Source of the DNA: Arthrobacter sunyaminii
GTDB taxonomy: Bacteria; Actinomycetota; Actinomycetes; Actinomycetales; Micrococcaceae
Length of the DNA: 64,000 nt
Direction of reading: 5' to 3'
Assembly: GCF_018866305.1 (NCBI RefSeq)
Contig: NZ_CP076456.1
Span: 372,001 to 436,000, forward strand
A model generated the notes under the pieces. That model was given only the letters and a program-made list of their open reading frames with translations, did not search any database and was not told the origin of the DNA. Both the position numbers and the translations under genes were made by a program. Each line of letters opens with the position of its first letter. Within the stretch, counting starts at the first letter, position 1. Of the stretch, positions 35,504 through 44,420 are shown piece after piece.

Positions 35504-36454
35504 ATGAGAGCTTGGCAGTACATGGGGAAGCAGCAGCCGATCCAGCTGAACGAGGTTGAGGAGCCGGTTCCCGGTCCCACCCAGGTCATTATTGATGTGT
35601 TGGCTGCAGGCCTGTGCCACTCCGACGTGATGTACATGGAGGTCGGGGACCAGGCCATGCCGTTCCTGCCGATGACGCAGGGCCATGAGAACGCCGGCGT
35701 CATTACGGCGCTGGGCTCGGAAGTCACCGGCTTCAAAGTGGGGGACGTGGTGGGCGTGAATTCCGCCGGCGTCCAGCCGCCGCTGGGCATGTTCACCCCC
35801 GGCGGCTTCGCGGACAAGCTGGCCGCGGATTACCGCGATCTGGCCCGCGTTCCGGACGGCCTGGACATCTCCCTTGCCGCTTTGGCCACGGACGCCGGCA
35901 TGACCTCGTATCACGCGATGATCAAGGCCGGCGGTGCGAAGAAGGGCATGAAGGTCGGCGTCATCGGCTTCGGCGGACTGGGGCAGATCGGTGCCCGCGC
36001 TGCGGTCCTGGCCGGGGCCGAGGTGCACGTGGCTGAGATGAAGGAAGAGGCTTGGCCCGCGGCCAGGGAAGTCGGTGCAGTTTCCTGCGTGAAGGATGCC
36101 GCGGAATGGGTGACCGATCCGCGGCGGGGCGGCGACTTTGACCTCGTGGTCGATTACGCCGGTTTCGATACCACCCAGAAAGCCGTGAATGCGATTAAGC
36201 GCGGCGGCAAGGTTGTCCAGGTCGGTTTGGGCAAACAGACGTTCACCATCCTGACCACCTCGATCCTGGGCAAGACCATCGAAGGTTCGCTCGGCGGCAC
36301 CGTGGCCGACATCGAGGAGGTCTTTGACCTGATGCTCCGCGGCGAGATCACTCCGGGCTACGAGGAAATCACGTTCGACCAGATCGGCGAGGGCCTCGAG
36401 CGGCTGAAGAACAACCAGGTTCTCGGCCGGCTCGTTGCCCGCTTCGGGAACTAA
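35504..36454 (+). CDS. Zinc-type alcohol dehydrogenase lacking the structural-zinc loop
   Basis: The protein is only 316 aa; MDR alcohol dehydrogenases usually have about 340. Catalytic zinc ligands are present (AAGLCHSDVMY and GHENAGV) and the Rossmann motif is GVIGFGGLGQIG. The four-cysteine structural-zinc loop that normally follows GDVVGV is absent and replaced by the short NSAGVQPPLGMFTPGGF. The protein is therefore a one-zinc form, or may use zinc differently. It stands alone with its own terminator. It probably oxidises an alcohol with NAD(P); substrate unknown. Confidence 0.88.
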   Translation: MRAWQYMGKQQPIQLNEVEEPVPGPTQVIIDVLAAGLCHSDVMYMEVGDQAMPFLPMTQGHENAGVITALGSEVTGFKVGDVVGVNSAGVQPPLGMFTPGGFADKLAADYRDLARVPDGLDISLAALATDAGMTSYHAMIKAGGAKKGMKVGVIGFGGLGQIGARAAVLAGAEVHVAEMKEEAWPAAREVGAVSCVKDAAEWVTDPRRGGDFDLVVDYAGFDTTQKAVNAIKRGGKVVQVGLGKQTFTILTTSILGKTIEGSLGGTVADIEEVFDLMLRGEITPGYEEITFDQIGEGLERLKNNQVLGRLVARFGN

Positions 36455-36472
36455 GGTTTCCGCGCCTTAACG

Positions 36473-36515
36473 ACGACGGTGGCTGCGTACCATTCCGGTG
36501 CGCAGCCACCGTCGT
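36473..36515. terminator. Terminator after the alcohol dehydrogenase
   Basis: A perfect 15-bp stem (ACGACGGTGGCTGCG at 36473-36487 with its complement at 36501-36515) has a 13-nt loop and is followed by GCTTTA. It lies between the convergent adh and cyclase genes and may serve both strands. Confidence 0.85.
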
Positions 36516-36541
36516 GCTTTAGCGGGCAGATCCCCGCGCGC

Positions 36542-37528
36542 TCAGTAGAGGAGCACCGGGTTGATCAAGACTCCGGTGGACCGGTGAATGGCCGGCGGGG
36601 CAGCAACGAGAAGACCCGTAGATACACCGGCGGCCTTGAGCTTGGCCACAGCGGGTCCAAGCAGGCAGTTGTCCACCAGGCAGAGACCGATGGCCCAGAT
36701 CAGGTTGTGCACTTCCAATGCTCCGCGCGGGTTGTTACGTGCATCGTGGAAGTCCCACAGCACCAGCCCGGGGTCCTGAGCCGCTATCCACTCGGCTCCC
36801 TCTTCCCCGATGCCGGGGCGGGCCACCGCGGCGGCTCCGCTTGGATACACGTTGCCCGCTGCCTCGTAACGGTCCCGGCCCTGGTAAATGATCAGCGCAT
36901 CCCCGGCTTCCAGCGTCACGCCTGTGGCGGTAAGCGCGGCGTCCAGTTCAGCAGCGGTGACGGGCTTCTCCGCAGTGATCCACTCCACGCCGCGGGCAGC
37001 GGCGACGTCGAGGACGACGCCGCGGGTGGCGATCCCGTGCTGCGCCCAGTTCACCATGGTGTCCTCATCAGTGGCGGTGTTCTGCACCGGGATGGATCCA
37101 TGCCATGTCCCATCCGCACCGATATGTGCCAGCCCGTCCATGTGCGTGTTGTGGACGCCGTGCGGATCGTAGGAGATGACCTCGCCGCCGTGGGCAGCGC
37201 GACCGTACACGCCGATCTGTTCCTTCAGGTCCACGGCGCCGTGGCCGGCGGGCATCTCGGACAGGCCGAGCGCCTCCCACTGGCCCTTTTCAGCGTCCGC
37301 CCGCTGTCGTTCGGCGGCCAGACTGGCCGGACGGGTTTCCACCTCGCGTTCAAGCGAGACGACACGCCCGCGTTTGATGTGGGCGGCGCCCCGCAGCCGG
37401 GCTGCCTCGTCGATGAGTGCAACCGAGCCGCGGCACTGCTGCCCTGTTCCATGCCGGTCGACTTCGTGCTTTGCCGCGATTTCACGTACCCACGGGGCGA
37501 GCGGATCAGTATCCGGTACGGCTGTCAT
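36542..37528 (-). CDS. Cyclase-family metal-dependent hydrolase
   Basis: ATG 37528 with GGATGGAG upstream gives 328 aa. The family motif HNTHMDGLAHIG near residue 110 supplies the metal-binding His and Asp residues, as in kynurenine formamidase, isatin hydrolase and related enzymes. The RGVVLDVAAARG segment and GDALIIYQGR belong to the same fold. It hydrolyses a cyclic amide, formamide, lactone-like or 1,3-diketone bond, depending on member. It is the last gene of the Dpp-type ABC transporter operon, 88 bp after dppF, so its substrate or product is probably the imported compound. Confidence 0.88.
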   Translation of the reverse strand: MTAVPDTDPLAPWVREIAAKHEVDRHGTGQQCRGSVALIDEAARLRGAAHIKRGRVVSLEREVETRPASLAAERQRADAEKGQWEALGLSEMPAGHGAVDLKEQIGVYGRAAHGGEVISYDPHGVHNTHMDGLAHIGADGTWHGSIPVQNTATDEDTMVNWAQHGIATRGVVLDVAAARGVEWITAEKPVTAAELDAALTATGVTLEAGDALIIYQGRDRYEAAGNVYPSGAAAVARPGIGEEGAEWIAAQDPGLVLWDFHDARNNPRGALEVHNLIWAIGLCLVDNCLLGPAVAKLKAAGVSTGLLVAAPPAIHRSTGVLINPVLLY

Positions 37529-37616
37529 AAGAACTCCATCCTGCGAAAGGTAATGATTGGTGCCCGCGTTCGGTGCAGGCGGTACCTTGTGGTCTGCTTG
37601 TGGTGGTCCGGGACGG

Positions 37617-38606
37617 TCAGTCGAGGGGGAAATGGCAGGCCGCAAACTGCCCCGGGCGTATCTCGCGCATTTGCGGTTCTTCGATTGCGCAGGTGGCCTG
37701 TGCCAGGGGACACCGTCCCCGGAAGCGGCAGCCCGTCGGCGGGTTGAGGGGAGACGGAAGATCGCCCGTCAATGCCGGACCGGCGAAGCCATCCTCGAGC
37801 TCCGGGGAGGGGACTGAATCCAGCAGGCCCCGGGTATACGGATGGGCTGGCCGTTCGTAGACCTCCACCGAGTCGCCGAACTCGCAGGTCTTTCCGAGGT
37901 ACATCACTAGGACCTTGTCACTGAAGCTGCGGACGACCCCCAGATCGTGCGCTATGAACACGACGGTGAGGTCGTGCTTTTGCTTAATGTCCTCCAACAG
38001 GTTGAGCACCTGGGCCTGCACCGACACATCGAGCGCGGACACAGGTTCGTCACAGATGAGCAGGCCCGGGCGAAGGGCCAGCGCGCGTGCGATGGCAACG
38101 CGCTGGGCCTGACCGCCGGATAGCTGGCGGGGCATCGCGTCGGCATATCGTTCGCTGGGGAGTCCCACCTCGGTCAGCAGTTCAGGCACTACTGCTGCCC
38201 TCTCCCGCCTGGTCTTACCCCCGATGGCAAGCCCCTCCGTGATGAGCTCCTTGACGGGCCGGCGGGGGTTAAGGGAACTTACGGGATCCTGGAATATCAT
38301 CTGCATATCGCGGCGCAGCTCACGCATCCGGGAAGGAGGAGCGCTGTCTATATTCTCGCCGCGGTACCTGATGGTGCCGCGCGCTATCGGATCGAGGCGT
38401 AGGACGGCCCGCCCGGTGGTTGACTTGCCGCAGCCGGATTCGCCCACGATGCCCAGGGTTTCACCCTGTAAAAGGTCGAAGCTGACACCGGAGACGGCTT
38501 TAAAGCTTCCATGCCCCGTGTGATATTCGACCTCGAGATCCTCAACGGATAAAACAGCTGACTCGCCTCGCAAATGTGCGTTACCGCTACCGGCCAACTC
38601 GCTCAC
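37617..38606 (-). CDS. Oligopeptide/dipeptide-type ABC transporter, ATP-binding subunit (DppF-like)
   Basis: The GTG at 38606 gives 329 aa and overlaps the DppD-like gene by 20 bp; longer forms lie within that gene. Walker A is GESGCGKSTTGRAV, the signature QLSGGQAQRVAIARALAL, Walker B LLICDEPVSALD. The C-terminal oligopeptide-transporter extension has TGCRFRGRCPLAQATC, whose cysteines bind an Fe-S cluster in related DppD/F proteins. It energises import together with DppD, the two permeases and the lipoprotein encoded upstream. Confidence 0.92.
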   Translation of the reverse strand: MSELAGSGNAHLRGESAVLSVEDLEVEYHTGHGSFKAVSGVSFDLLQGETLGIVGESGCGKSTTGRAVLRLDPIARGTIRYRGENIDSAPPSRMRELRRDMQMIFQDPVSSLNPRRPVKELITEGLAIGGKTRRERAAVVPELLTEVGLPSERYADAMPRQLSGGQAQRVAIARALALRPGLLICDEPVSALDVSVQAQVLNLLEDIKQKHDLTVVFIAHDLGVVRSFSDKVLVMYLGKTCEFGDSVEVYERPAHPYTRGLLDSVPSPELEDGFAGPALTGDLPSPLNPPTGCRFRGRCPLAQATCAIEEPQMREIRPGQFAACHFPLD

Positions 38607-39585
38607 CTTCTTTCTGGGGGATGGGGTGCAGGCAGGCCGCGGCGTGGCGGTCGGCAAACACGGTAACGGGTGGCTGCTCCATGGTGCACTCTTCAGCAGC
38701 CGCCGGGCACCGTGGTGCGAAGCGGCAGCCCGAGGGCGGGTCCGTTGGTGAGGGCAGCGACCCGGGGATGACGTTGAGGGGGGCGTGCCGCGGATGGTCA
38801 ACGGTGGGTGTGGCTCCCAGGAGGGCATGCGTGTAGCGGTGCCGGGGATCGTTGAAGACAGCCCGGCTGTCACCGATTTCGGCCAGTCGTCCTGCATACA
38901 TCACGGCCGTGCGGTCCGTCCGTCCGGCCACAACGTGCAGGTCATGCGAGATGAGCATGAGGGACATGCCCCGCTCTGTCTGGACGCGGCGCAGCAGGTC
39001 AAGCACCTGCCGCTGGATCGTCACGTCCAGGGCTGTGGTTGGCTCGTCGGCTATCAGGAGGTCGGGTTCACAGGCGAGGGCAACGGCGATCATGATCCGC
39101 TGGCGCATCCCGCCGGAAAGCTCATTAGGGTAGGACCGCAAACGGCGTTCGGGATCCGGAACTCCGACCTCCTTGAGGAGCTCAAGTGCCCGCGTCGCGG
39201 CCTCGCTGCGGCCGATACCGAGGTGGAGCCGCATCCCTTCCGTCAGCTGGCGCTCCACCCGGACAACGGGGTTCAAGGACCGTCCCGGATCCTGGAAGAC
39301 CATCGAAATCTGCTTTCCCCAGATTTCCTGCAGTTGCTTTCGGCCCAGACCGGAGAGGTCTCGTCCCTGAAAGACGATGCTCCCGGTCCGTGCTGAACGC
39401 GGAGGCATCAAGCCCATGATGGCGCGCGCCATTACGGACTTTCCCGAACCGGATTCCCCGACGACTCCGAGTGCTTCGCCTTTGTCCACTGACAGGCTGA
39501 CGCCGTCGACGGCCTTGACGATGCCTCGTGGAGATCCGATGTAGGCATGAAGGTCGTTGACCTCCAGAAGCACTTTTTCGGTCAT
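38587..39585 (-). CDS. Oligopeptide/dipeptide-type ABC transporter, ATP-binding subunit (DppD-like)
   Basis: The 332-aa subunit has Walker [17 protein letters not shown], signature [16 protein letters not shown], Walker [13 protein letters not shown] and the C-terminal [16 protein letters not shown] segment. AAAGGAAG precedes ATG 39585. It pairs with the DppF-like protein. A strong intercistronic hairpin separates it from the substrate-binding gene upstream, which would favour more lipoprotein than ATPase. Confidence 0.92.
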   Translation of the reverse strand: MTEKVLLEVNDLHAYIGSPRGIVKAVDGVSLSVDKGEALGVVGESGSGKSVMARAIMGLMPPRSARTGSIVFQGRDLSGLGRKQLQEIWGKQISMVFQDPGRSLNPVVRVERQLTEGMRLHLGIGRSEAATRALELLKEVGVPDPERRLRSYPNELSGGMRQRIMIAVALACEPDLLIADEPTTALDVTIQRQVLDLLRRVQTERGMSLMLISHDLHVVAGRTDRTAVMYAGRLAEIGDSRAVFNDPRHRYTHALLGATPTVDHPRHAPLNVIPGSLPSPTDPPSGCRFAPRCPAAAEECTMEQPPVTVFADRHAAACLHPIPQKEGERVGR

Positions 39586-39615
39586 GGGTTGCTATCTTCC
39601 TTTGTCGAATGGTCC

Positions 39616-39641
39616 CGTAGGGCCCGGGAACGGGCCCTACG
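39616..39641 (-). promoter_or_regulatory. Intercistronic hairpin after the binding-protein gene
   Basis: A perfect 11-bp stem CGTAGGGCCCG/CGGGCCCTACG closes a 4-nt loop (39627-39630) between the substrate-binding gene and dppD. No T-run follows. Such hairpins commonly stabilise the upstream message or partly terminate, raising binding protein over ATPase levels. Confidence 0.7.
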
Positions 39642-39649
39642 GCGTCGAG

Positions 39650-41230
39650 TTACTGCTGCAGCCAAATGTCTCCGGCGGCGGGTGTGGTGTAACCGAACAT
39701 GGTTACGCCCTGTACCTTGTCGTTGGAAATGGCTCCGTTGAGGAACTTTTGGTACAGCAGGTACGGCGAGGTCTCAACCAGCCGCTGCTGGACCGTTTCA
39801 TAGTGCTTCTTCTCTTCCGCCGGGTCGGTGGCTACTAGGGCGGCATCGAGAGCGGCGTTCAGCTCGGCATCGTTGATCCGTGAATAGTTGGTGCGTTCGG
39901 CTTCTCCGTTGAGTGCACCCCAGAGGCGTGAGGCGGGATCAACGAAGGCCAGGGATGAGGTGGCGAGCTGGTAGTCGCCCGAAGTTGTGACCACTCCCTG
40001 CTCTGATGTATCCCGCTGGTCAGCCGTGATGGTGACGTTTTCATACTCGGCGATCTGCGCCTGGAGGGCGTCGAAGGTGACGCTGCCGGTGCCCGGAAAA
40101 ACGGTGTAGGTGAAGTCGACGGGCTTGCCCTCGTCGGCCAACTCATCGAACAACGCCTGCGCTTTTTCCGGGTTGTACGTGTGCAGCGGAATGTCTGAGT
40201 AGAAAGGTGATTCCTCTTGGAACAACGTCTCCGGAGGCGTGCCGTTACCGCGGTTAACTGCAGCGGCAATCTGTTTCATGTCGATGGCATAGGACAGTGC
40301 CTGGCGTGCCCGGACATCATTAAACGGTTCCTTTGCCGTGTTGACCATAAAGCCCACTCCGCCGTTGAAGGTGTAGATATGGTTCGTGAATCCGGCGGCT
40401 TCGGCATCGATGAAAGTTGTTTCATCGGAGTTCAGGATGATGTCGGCCTGTCCGGCGATCAGTGCGTTGAGTCGTTGCGTGTTGTCAGCAACCCCCTGGA
40501 TTTCGATGGTGTCAAGGTGCGCCTGCTCACCCACGCTGTTTTCATTTTTCTTCAATTTGAGGACGCCGCCAGGGCTCCAGCTTTCAAAAAGGAAGGGGCC
40601 GGCGCCGACAGGGTTCTTATTGAACGCTTCCTGTCCCGCCTCGAGGGCAGTCGGTGAGGCGATCCACTGCAGTGCGTAGATCGGCATGAGTCCGAGGAAA
40701 CCCGGTGTAGGGACTGTCATGTGCAGGCGTGCCGTCCGGGGATCGACCACCTCTATGTCGGCTATCTGGCTGGCCATTCCTGCACTGGCGGAGCCCATGG
40801 CCGGGTCCTTGACTCGGTCCCAGTTGTATTTGAGCGCAGCGGCGTCAAAGGGGGTGCCATCCGTGAACGTCATGCCTTCGCGCGTCACCACGTCCCACGT
40901 GGCACCGCCGTCCGGGGTGGTAAAGGACTCGCACAGTCCGCACTCGTAAGCGCCGGTCTCGGGATTGGTGATGACAAACTGGCCATAGAGGGCAGTGAAC
41001 GTCAGGGGCATGGACGTTGAGCTGAAGGCCTGGACGGGATCGAATCCGGTTGGCTGGGCCACTTCGAGCACACGCAGCGTTCCGCCATCAACCGGATCAC
41101 CTGCCGGCCCGGCGACGCCGGAGCTGTCCGATCCGGAATTCCCGTCGCCGCAGCCCGTCAATAGCAGGGCCACGACGAGGGCCGCGGAAAGTCTCTTCGA
41201 AATCACGTTGTACCTGTTCTTTCTCTTCAT
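39650..41230 (-). CDS. ABC transporter substrate-binding lipoprotein (family 5)
   Basis: The 526-aa precursor starts with a basic KRKNRYNVISKR and a hydrophobic core ending in lipobox LLTGC, so the mature protein is lipid-anchored outside the membrane. It is an SBP_bac_5 protein: VLEVAQPTGFDPVQAF near the mature N-terminus, FTDGTPFDAAALKYNWDRV, and ARQALSYAIDMKQIA. Members bind peptides, nickel, sugars or plant/terpenoid-derived acids, so specificity cannot be assumed to be peptides. Start choice: ATG 41230 has a poor ribosome site; GTG 41206 is an alternative. In a catabolic island it most likely captures the pathway's substrate. Confidence 0.9.
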   Translation of the reverse strand: MKRKNRYNVISKRLSAALVVALLLTGCGDGNSGSDSSGVAGPAGDPVDGGTLRVLEVAQPTGFDPVQAFSSTSMPLTFTALYGQFVITNPETGAYECGLCESFTTPDGGATWDVVTREGMTFTDGTPFDAAALKYNWDRVKDPAMGSASAGMASQIADIEVVDPRTARLHMTVPTPGFLGLMPIYALQWIASPTALEAGQEAFNKNPVGAGPFLFESWSPGGVLKLKKNENSVGEQAHLDTIEIQGVADNTQRLNALIAGQADIILNSDETTFIDAEAAGFTNHIYTFNGGVGFMVNTAKEPFNDVRARQALSYAIDMKQIAAAVNRGNGTPPETLFQEESPFYSDIPLHTYNPEKAQALFDELADEGKPVDFTYTVFPGTGSVTFDALQAQIAEYENVTITADQRDTSEQGVVTTSGDYQLATSSLAFVDPASRLWGALNGEAERTNYSRINDAELNAALDAALVATDPAEEKKHYETVQQRLVETSPYLLYQKFLNGAISNDKVQGVTMFGYTTPAAGDIWLQQ

Positions 41231-41265
41231 CGAGGATGTGACTGGTTGGGCAACGCATGGGTCTT

Positions 41266-42168
41266 TCAATCGCGCATGGTGCGGTCGAACCGCATGCGCA
41301 GGTTTTCTCCGGCTTGGTTGAGTGCGAAGACGGTGAGGAACAGTGCAACCGCCGGTACGAACACCATGTAGGGTGCGGAGCGGAGTTCAGCTGCGCCGGC
41401 GTTGATCATGCCGCCCCAGCTGGGGGTTGGTGGCGGCACCCCGAGCCCGAGGAAGCTCAGTGATCCCTCCGCGACTATGAGGGCGGCTATGACCAGCGGC
41501 AGGTAGGCCGCAAGCGTCGGTGTGACGTTCGGCAGGATCTCGCGGAGAAGGATACGTACGTTCGATGCCCCCATGTTCCGGGCCGCGCGGACAAACTCAC
41601 GGCTGGTCCATGACATGGTGCTGGCCCGGGCCAGCCGGATGAACGTCGGCGTGCTGGTGAGCCCCAGACCGATCAAAAGGACCGGAACGCTGGGAGAGAA
41701 AATGGCGGTGATGGCCAGCAGTAGCACCAGGGACGGGAAGGAGAGCAGCACGTCGGCAACCAAAGTAACCACCCAGTCGATGCTCTTGCGGTAGTAACCG
41801 GCAAGCAGGCCGAGAATTGTTCCCAGTACAACGCCGCCCGCTGCGGACGCCGTGCCGATAAGCAGTGATATTTGCCCGCCGTACACCATACGCGTCAACA
41901 TTGAGCGCCCAGCGGAATCCGTGCCCAGGAGGGTGTCCAGCTCCCCGAACTGCGGGGCCTGCCGGGGAGCACCGACAATGGCGTCAATAGCCGGAAGCGG
42001 AAGCACCCGGGCAAAAACCGCCAGCAGCACCACCAGCACTATCCAGGTGTAGGAAAGCCAGACCAGTACGGACCACTGGCGTTTTGGCGGAGCGATCGCG
42101 GGAAGACCGGGCAGAATGCCTGTCCCTGTTTTCCATACAGGTCGTGTGCTTCTGGTTGTGAGCGTCAT
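41266..42168 (-). CDS. ABC transporter permease (DppC-like)
   Basis: The 300-aa permease carries about six membrane helices and the EAA-type motif around FVRAARNMGASNVRILLREI with the coupling sequence LPNVTPTLAAYLP. An N-terminal cytosolic stretch precedes the first helix (VLVWLSYTWIVLVVLLAVFA). GTDSAGRSMLTRMVYGGQIS is a DppC signature. It overlaps dppB by 4 bp (ATGA). Confidence 0.92.
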   Translation of the reverse strand: MTLTTRSTRPVWKTGTGILPGLPAIAPPKRQWSVLVWLSYTWIVLVVLLAVFARVLPLPAIDAIVGAPRQAPQFGELDTLLGTDSAGRSMLTRMVYGGQISLLIGTASAAGGVVLGTILGLLAGYYRKSIDWVVTLVADVLLSFPSLVLLLAITAIFSPSVPVLLIGLGLTSTPTFIRLARASTMSWTSREFVRAARNMGASNVRILLREILPNVTPTLAAYLPLVIAALIVAEGSLSFLGLGVPPPTPSWGGMINAGAAELRSAPYMVFVPAVALFLTVFALNQAGENLRMRFDRTMRD

Positions 42169-43163
42169 GCCGGTACCGCCTTCACGGGAGCAATGGCCTT
42201 CTTTTTCGCCCTCCGGGCGCTGTTCCGAACGCGAGGATCGATGATGCCGTAGCCGACGTCGACCAGCATATTGATGACCACGAATGCCACGGCGATGATG
42301 GTGACCACGCCCTGGACGGTGATGACGTCCCGCTGGATGATGGCGCCGGAGATGAGCTGCCCGAGTCCCGGAAGGACGAACAGGGCTTCAACGATGATCG
42401 TTCCCCCGATTAGCCGGGCCAGGCTCAGCCCGGAAATTGTCAGCAGAGAGAACGAGGATGGGCGGAAGGCGTGGCGGAACATCACGTAGCCGGGACGCAT
42501 TCCCTTGGCACGGGCCGCGGCAACGTAATCCTCCCGGAGGGTGCCGATGAGGTCTGCGCGCAGGACGCGGTGGAAGGCGGCAATTTCCGTCAGGGCGACG
42601 GCGACCGCCGGCAGCAGTGCGCTGCGCAGGTTACCCCCAAGATCAGTGCCGATAGGTATCCACCCCAGTGCAGGAAGCATCCCCAGCTGGACGGCGAAAA
42701 CGAAAACCAGGATGGGACCGGCCACGAACGCCGGGATGGAGAGGAATACCGACGTCACGGCGTTGATCACGCGGTCGAGAATGCTGTTGGGGAAGGCCGC
42801 GGAGAGCACGGCAAGCGGCACGGCGACGCCCATGGCGATCACGAGTGCCAGGACAGCGAGCTCCAAGGTCACCGGGAGCCGCTGCAGGATGGACTCCGAG
42901 ACGGACATATGGGTAATCAGCGAGGTCCCCAGGTCTCCCTGTACCGCGTTGGTTGCCCAGTCGAAGTACTGCACGAAGAAGGGGCGGTCCAGGCCCAGCT
43001 CCTGTTCCAGTGCCGCCACGTTTTCCGCTGTGGCGGACTCGCCCAAGACGACTTCGGCAATGGATCCCGGGGCAAGGCTCATTAGTGCCCGGACGCCGAG
43101 CGTCACGAGCACAATCACTAGCAGCGCGTATCCCACGCGCCGGAGGAAGTCAGGCCACCTCAC
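42165..43163 (-). CDS. ABC transporter permease (DppB-like)
   Basis: From GTG 43163 the protein is 332 aa, starting VRWPDFLRRVGYALLVIVLV as DppB proteins usually do. PYFVQYFDW-type periplasmic residues, LRADLIGTLREDYVAAARAK and GLSLARLIGGTIIVEALFVL are permease signatures. The same frame stays open to a GTG at 43292, but that start lies inside operator a, and the extension would contain a rare TTA codon. A strong AAAGGAG (43254-43248) is spaced for an ATG at 43240 in another frame, whose short ORF ends overlapping GTG 43163. Start confidence is moderate; gene confidence is high. Confidence 0.88.
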   Translation of the reverse strand: MRWPDFLRRVGYALLVIVLVTLGVRALMSLAPGSIAEVVLGESATAENVAALEQELGLDRPFFVQYFDWATNAVQGDLGTSLITHMSVSESILQRLPVTLELAVLALVIAMGVAVPLAVLSAAFPNSILDRVINAVTSVFLSIPAFVAGPILVFVFAVQLGMLPALGWIPIGTDLGGNLRSALLPAVAVALTEIAAFHRVLRADLIGTLREDYVAAARAKGMRPGYVMFRHAFRPSSFSLLTISGLSLARLIGGTIIVEALFVLPGLGQLISGAIIQRDVITVQGVVTIIAVAFVVINMLVDVGYGIIDPRVRNSARRAKKKAIAPVKAVPA

Positions 43164-43240
43164 ATGGAGCCCCGGGGGGAGGGACTGAGGCTTCGAACCC
43201 GGCGCGGGGGGCTTGGCGCCGCTGGATAAGTGGACCGCAT
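43160..43240 (-). CDS. Possible 26-codon leader ORF coupled to dppB
   Basis: ATG 43240 sits 7 bp after AAAGGAG, the best ribosome site in the leader. It encodes a 26-aa Pro/Ser/Arg-rich peptide (begins MRSTYPAAPSPPRR) ending at TGA 43162-43160, which overlaps the likely dppB GTG at 43163. It could couple translation. Against this, GC at third positions is higher in the dppB frame, so an N-terminally extended DppB remains possible. Confidence 0.4.
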   Translation of the reverse strand: MRSTYPAAPSPPRRVRSLSPSPRGSM

Positions 43241-43272
43241 TGGACAACTCCTTTGTTGTGGTGCTGGCGTAC

Positions 43273-43312
43273 TGTTCTGTACAACGCAACACGCAATCTC
43301 TTCAATGCAACA
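43273..43312 (-). promoter_or_regulatory. IclR-type operator a (dpp operon)
   Basis: Read in the dpp direction, half-site TGTTGCATTG (43312-43303) is followed 11 bp later by the 19-bp imperfect palindrome TGTTGCGTTGTACAGAACA (43291-43273). Half-sites repeat with a 21-bp period. It closely matches operators b and c, which face the same way relative to their genes. It is the only such element ahead of the dpp operon. Confidence 0.72.
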
Positions 43313-43412
43313 GTGTGAATGTGACACGTGACACGAAAGACTGTCAAGGATCCCCCATGAAGTCAGGTACAAAGCATTGACAATGGCGTAAGTCCTTGGG
43401 AAGCTGCGGATG

Positions 43413-43452
43413 TGTTTCGTTGTAAGGCTTAGCTGTTCCCTTCAACGAAACA
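43413..43452 (+). promoter_or_regulatory. IclR-type operator b (SDR-P450-thiolase operon)
   Basis: TGTTTCGTTG (43413-43422) is followed after 11 bp by TGTTCCCTTCAACGAAACA (43434-43452). The outer arms also form a perfect 10-bp inverted repeat (TGTTTCGTTG with CAACGAAACA). The element ends 36 bp before ATG 43489. Same geometry as operators a and c. Confidence 0.72.
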
Positions 43453-43488
43453 GTATTTTTCAACCCTTCAGACAAGGATGTCTTCAAG

Positions 43489-44367
43489 ATGGTTTTTGAC
43501 CTCGGATATAAGGGCAAGGTTTGTGTCGTCACCGGCGCTGCCTCGGGGATGGGCAAAGCGCTCACGGAAATTCTGGTTGACCTGGGCGCAAGCGTTTACG
43601 CCGTCGATCGGGTGGAGGCTCCCGTCCAGGGGGTCAAGGAGTCCGTCATCGCGGACCTCGGGGATCGGGAGTCCGTGGACGCCGCCTTCCGGCAGATCCC
43701 GGATTCAATCGATGCCTATTTCGGCGTGGCAGGTGTCTCCGGAGTGCACACCAACTTCGCCGACACGATGCGCATCAATTTCACGGCAAACAAGTACGTT
43801 ACGGACAAATACCTGGTCGATCGCATTGCGCAGGGTGGTTCCATCTCCTTCGTGACCTCCAACGGGGGCGTGCGCTGGGAGGATCCCTCCGTTCGCGAGG
43901 AACTGATTCCCTTCGCCCACGGCGGCGGCTGGGATGACCTGGCCCGGATCACGGACGAGTACGAGGCGGAATTCGGAACCATTCCGGGCACGCTCGGGTA
44001 CATCCTGTCCAAGCGTGCGCTCAATTACTGGATCGCCGAACAGGTCGAGCGCTTCGCCGAGCTGGGCCGTGTCCGCATCAACGCAGTGCTGCCCGCCATG
44101 ACTGTCTCGGGCATGCTGCCGGAGTTCGCTGAAATGAAAGGCGGACAGGAAGCAGTCGAGGCAGATCTGGGTCCCGCCGGCCGGCTCGCGGAGGCCAAGG
44201 AAATGGCGCAGGTCCTGGTCTTCCTCGGTTCCGACATGGCCAGCTACATCTCCGGCGCCCACATCTCGGTCGACTTCGGTATGAACGCCCGCACACTCGC
44301 CGGACTAGATCCCGAAAAGCTGCGCTGGACCCTGCACGGCGTGCTGAGCCGCCAGCCCGGCCAATAA
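43489..44367 (+). CDS. Short-chain dehydrogenase (3-alpha-HSD/carbonyl reductase type)
   Basis: The 292-aa SDR has TGAASGMGKAL near residue 14, VAGVSG instead of the common NNAG, SFVTSNGG with the catalytic Ser and YILSKRALNYW with the Tyr/Lys pair. The shortened middle and long insertion before YxxxK resemble 3-alpha-hydroxysteroid dehydrogenase/carbonyl reductases, which oxidise secondary alcohols on alicyclic rings. AAGGA lies 10 bp before ATG 43489. It is the first gene of the operon that ends at 50291. It may oxidise the alcohol made by the P450 to a ketone. Confidence 0.9.
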   Translation: MVFDLGYKGKVCVVTGAASGMGKALTEILVDLGASVYAVDRVEAPVQGVKESVIADLGDRESVDAAFRQIPDSIDAYFGVAGVSGVHTNFADTMRINFTANKYVTDKYLVDRIAQGGSISFVTSNGGVRWEDPSVREELIPFAHGGGWDDLARITDEYEAEFGTIPGTLGYILSKRALNYWIAEQVERFAELGRVRINAVLPAMTVSGMLPEFAEMKGGQEAVEADLGPAGRLAEAKEMAQVLVFLGSDMASYISGAHISVDFGMNARTLAGLDPEKLRWTLHGVLSRQPGQ

Positions 44368-44420
44368 GCGAGAGCAAACCGCACAGGCAAGCGCCCGGTG
44401 CCCCTTCATCCGAGAGAGGT

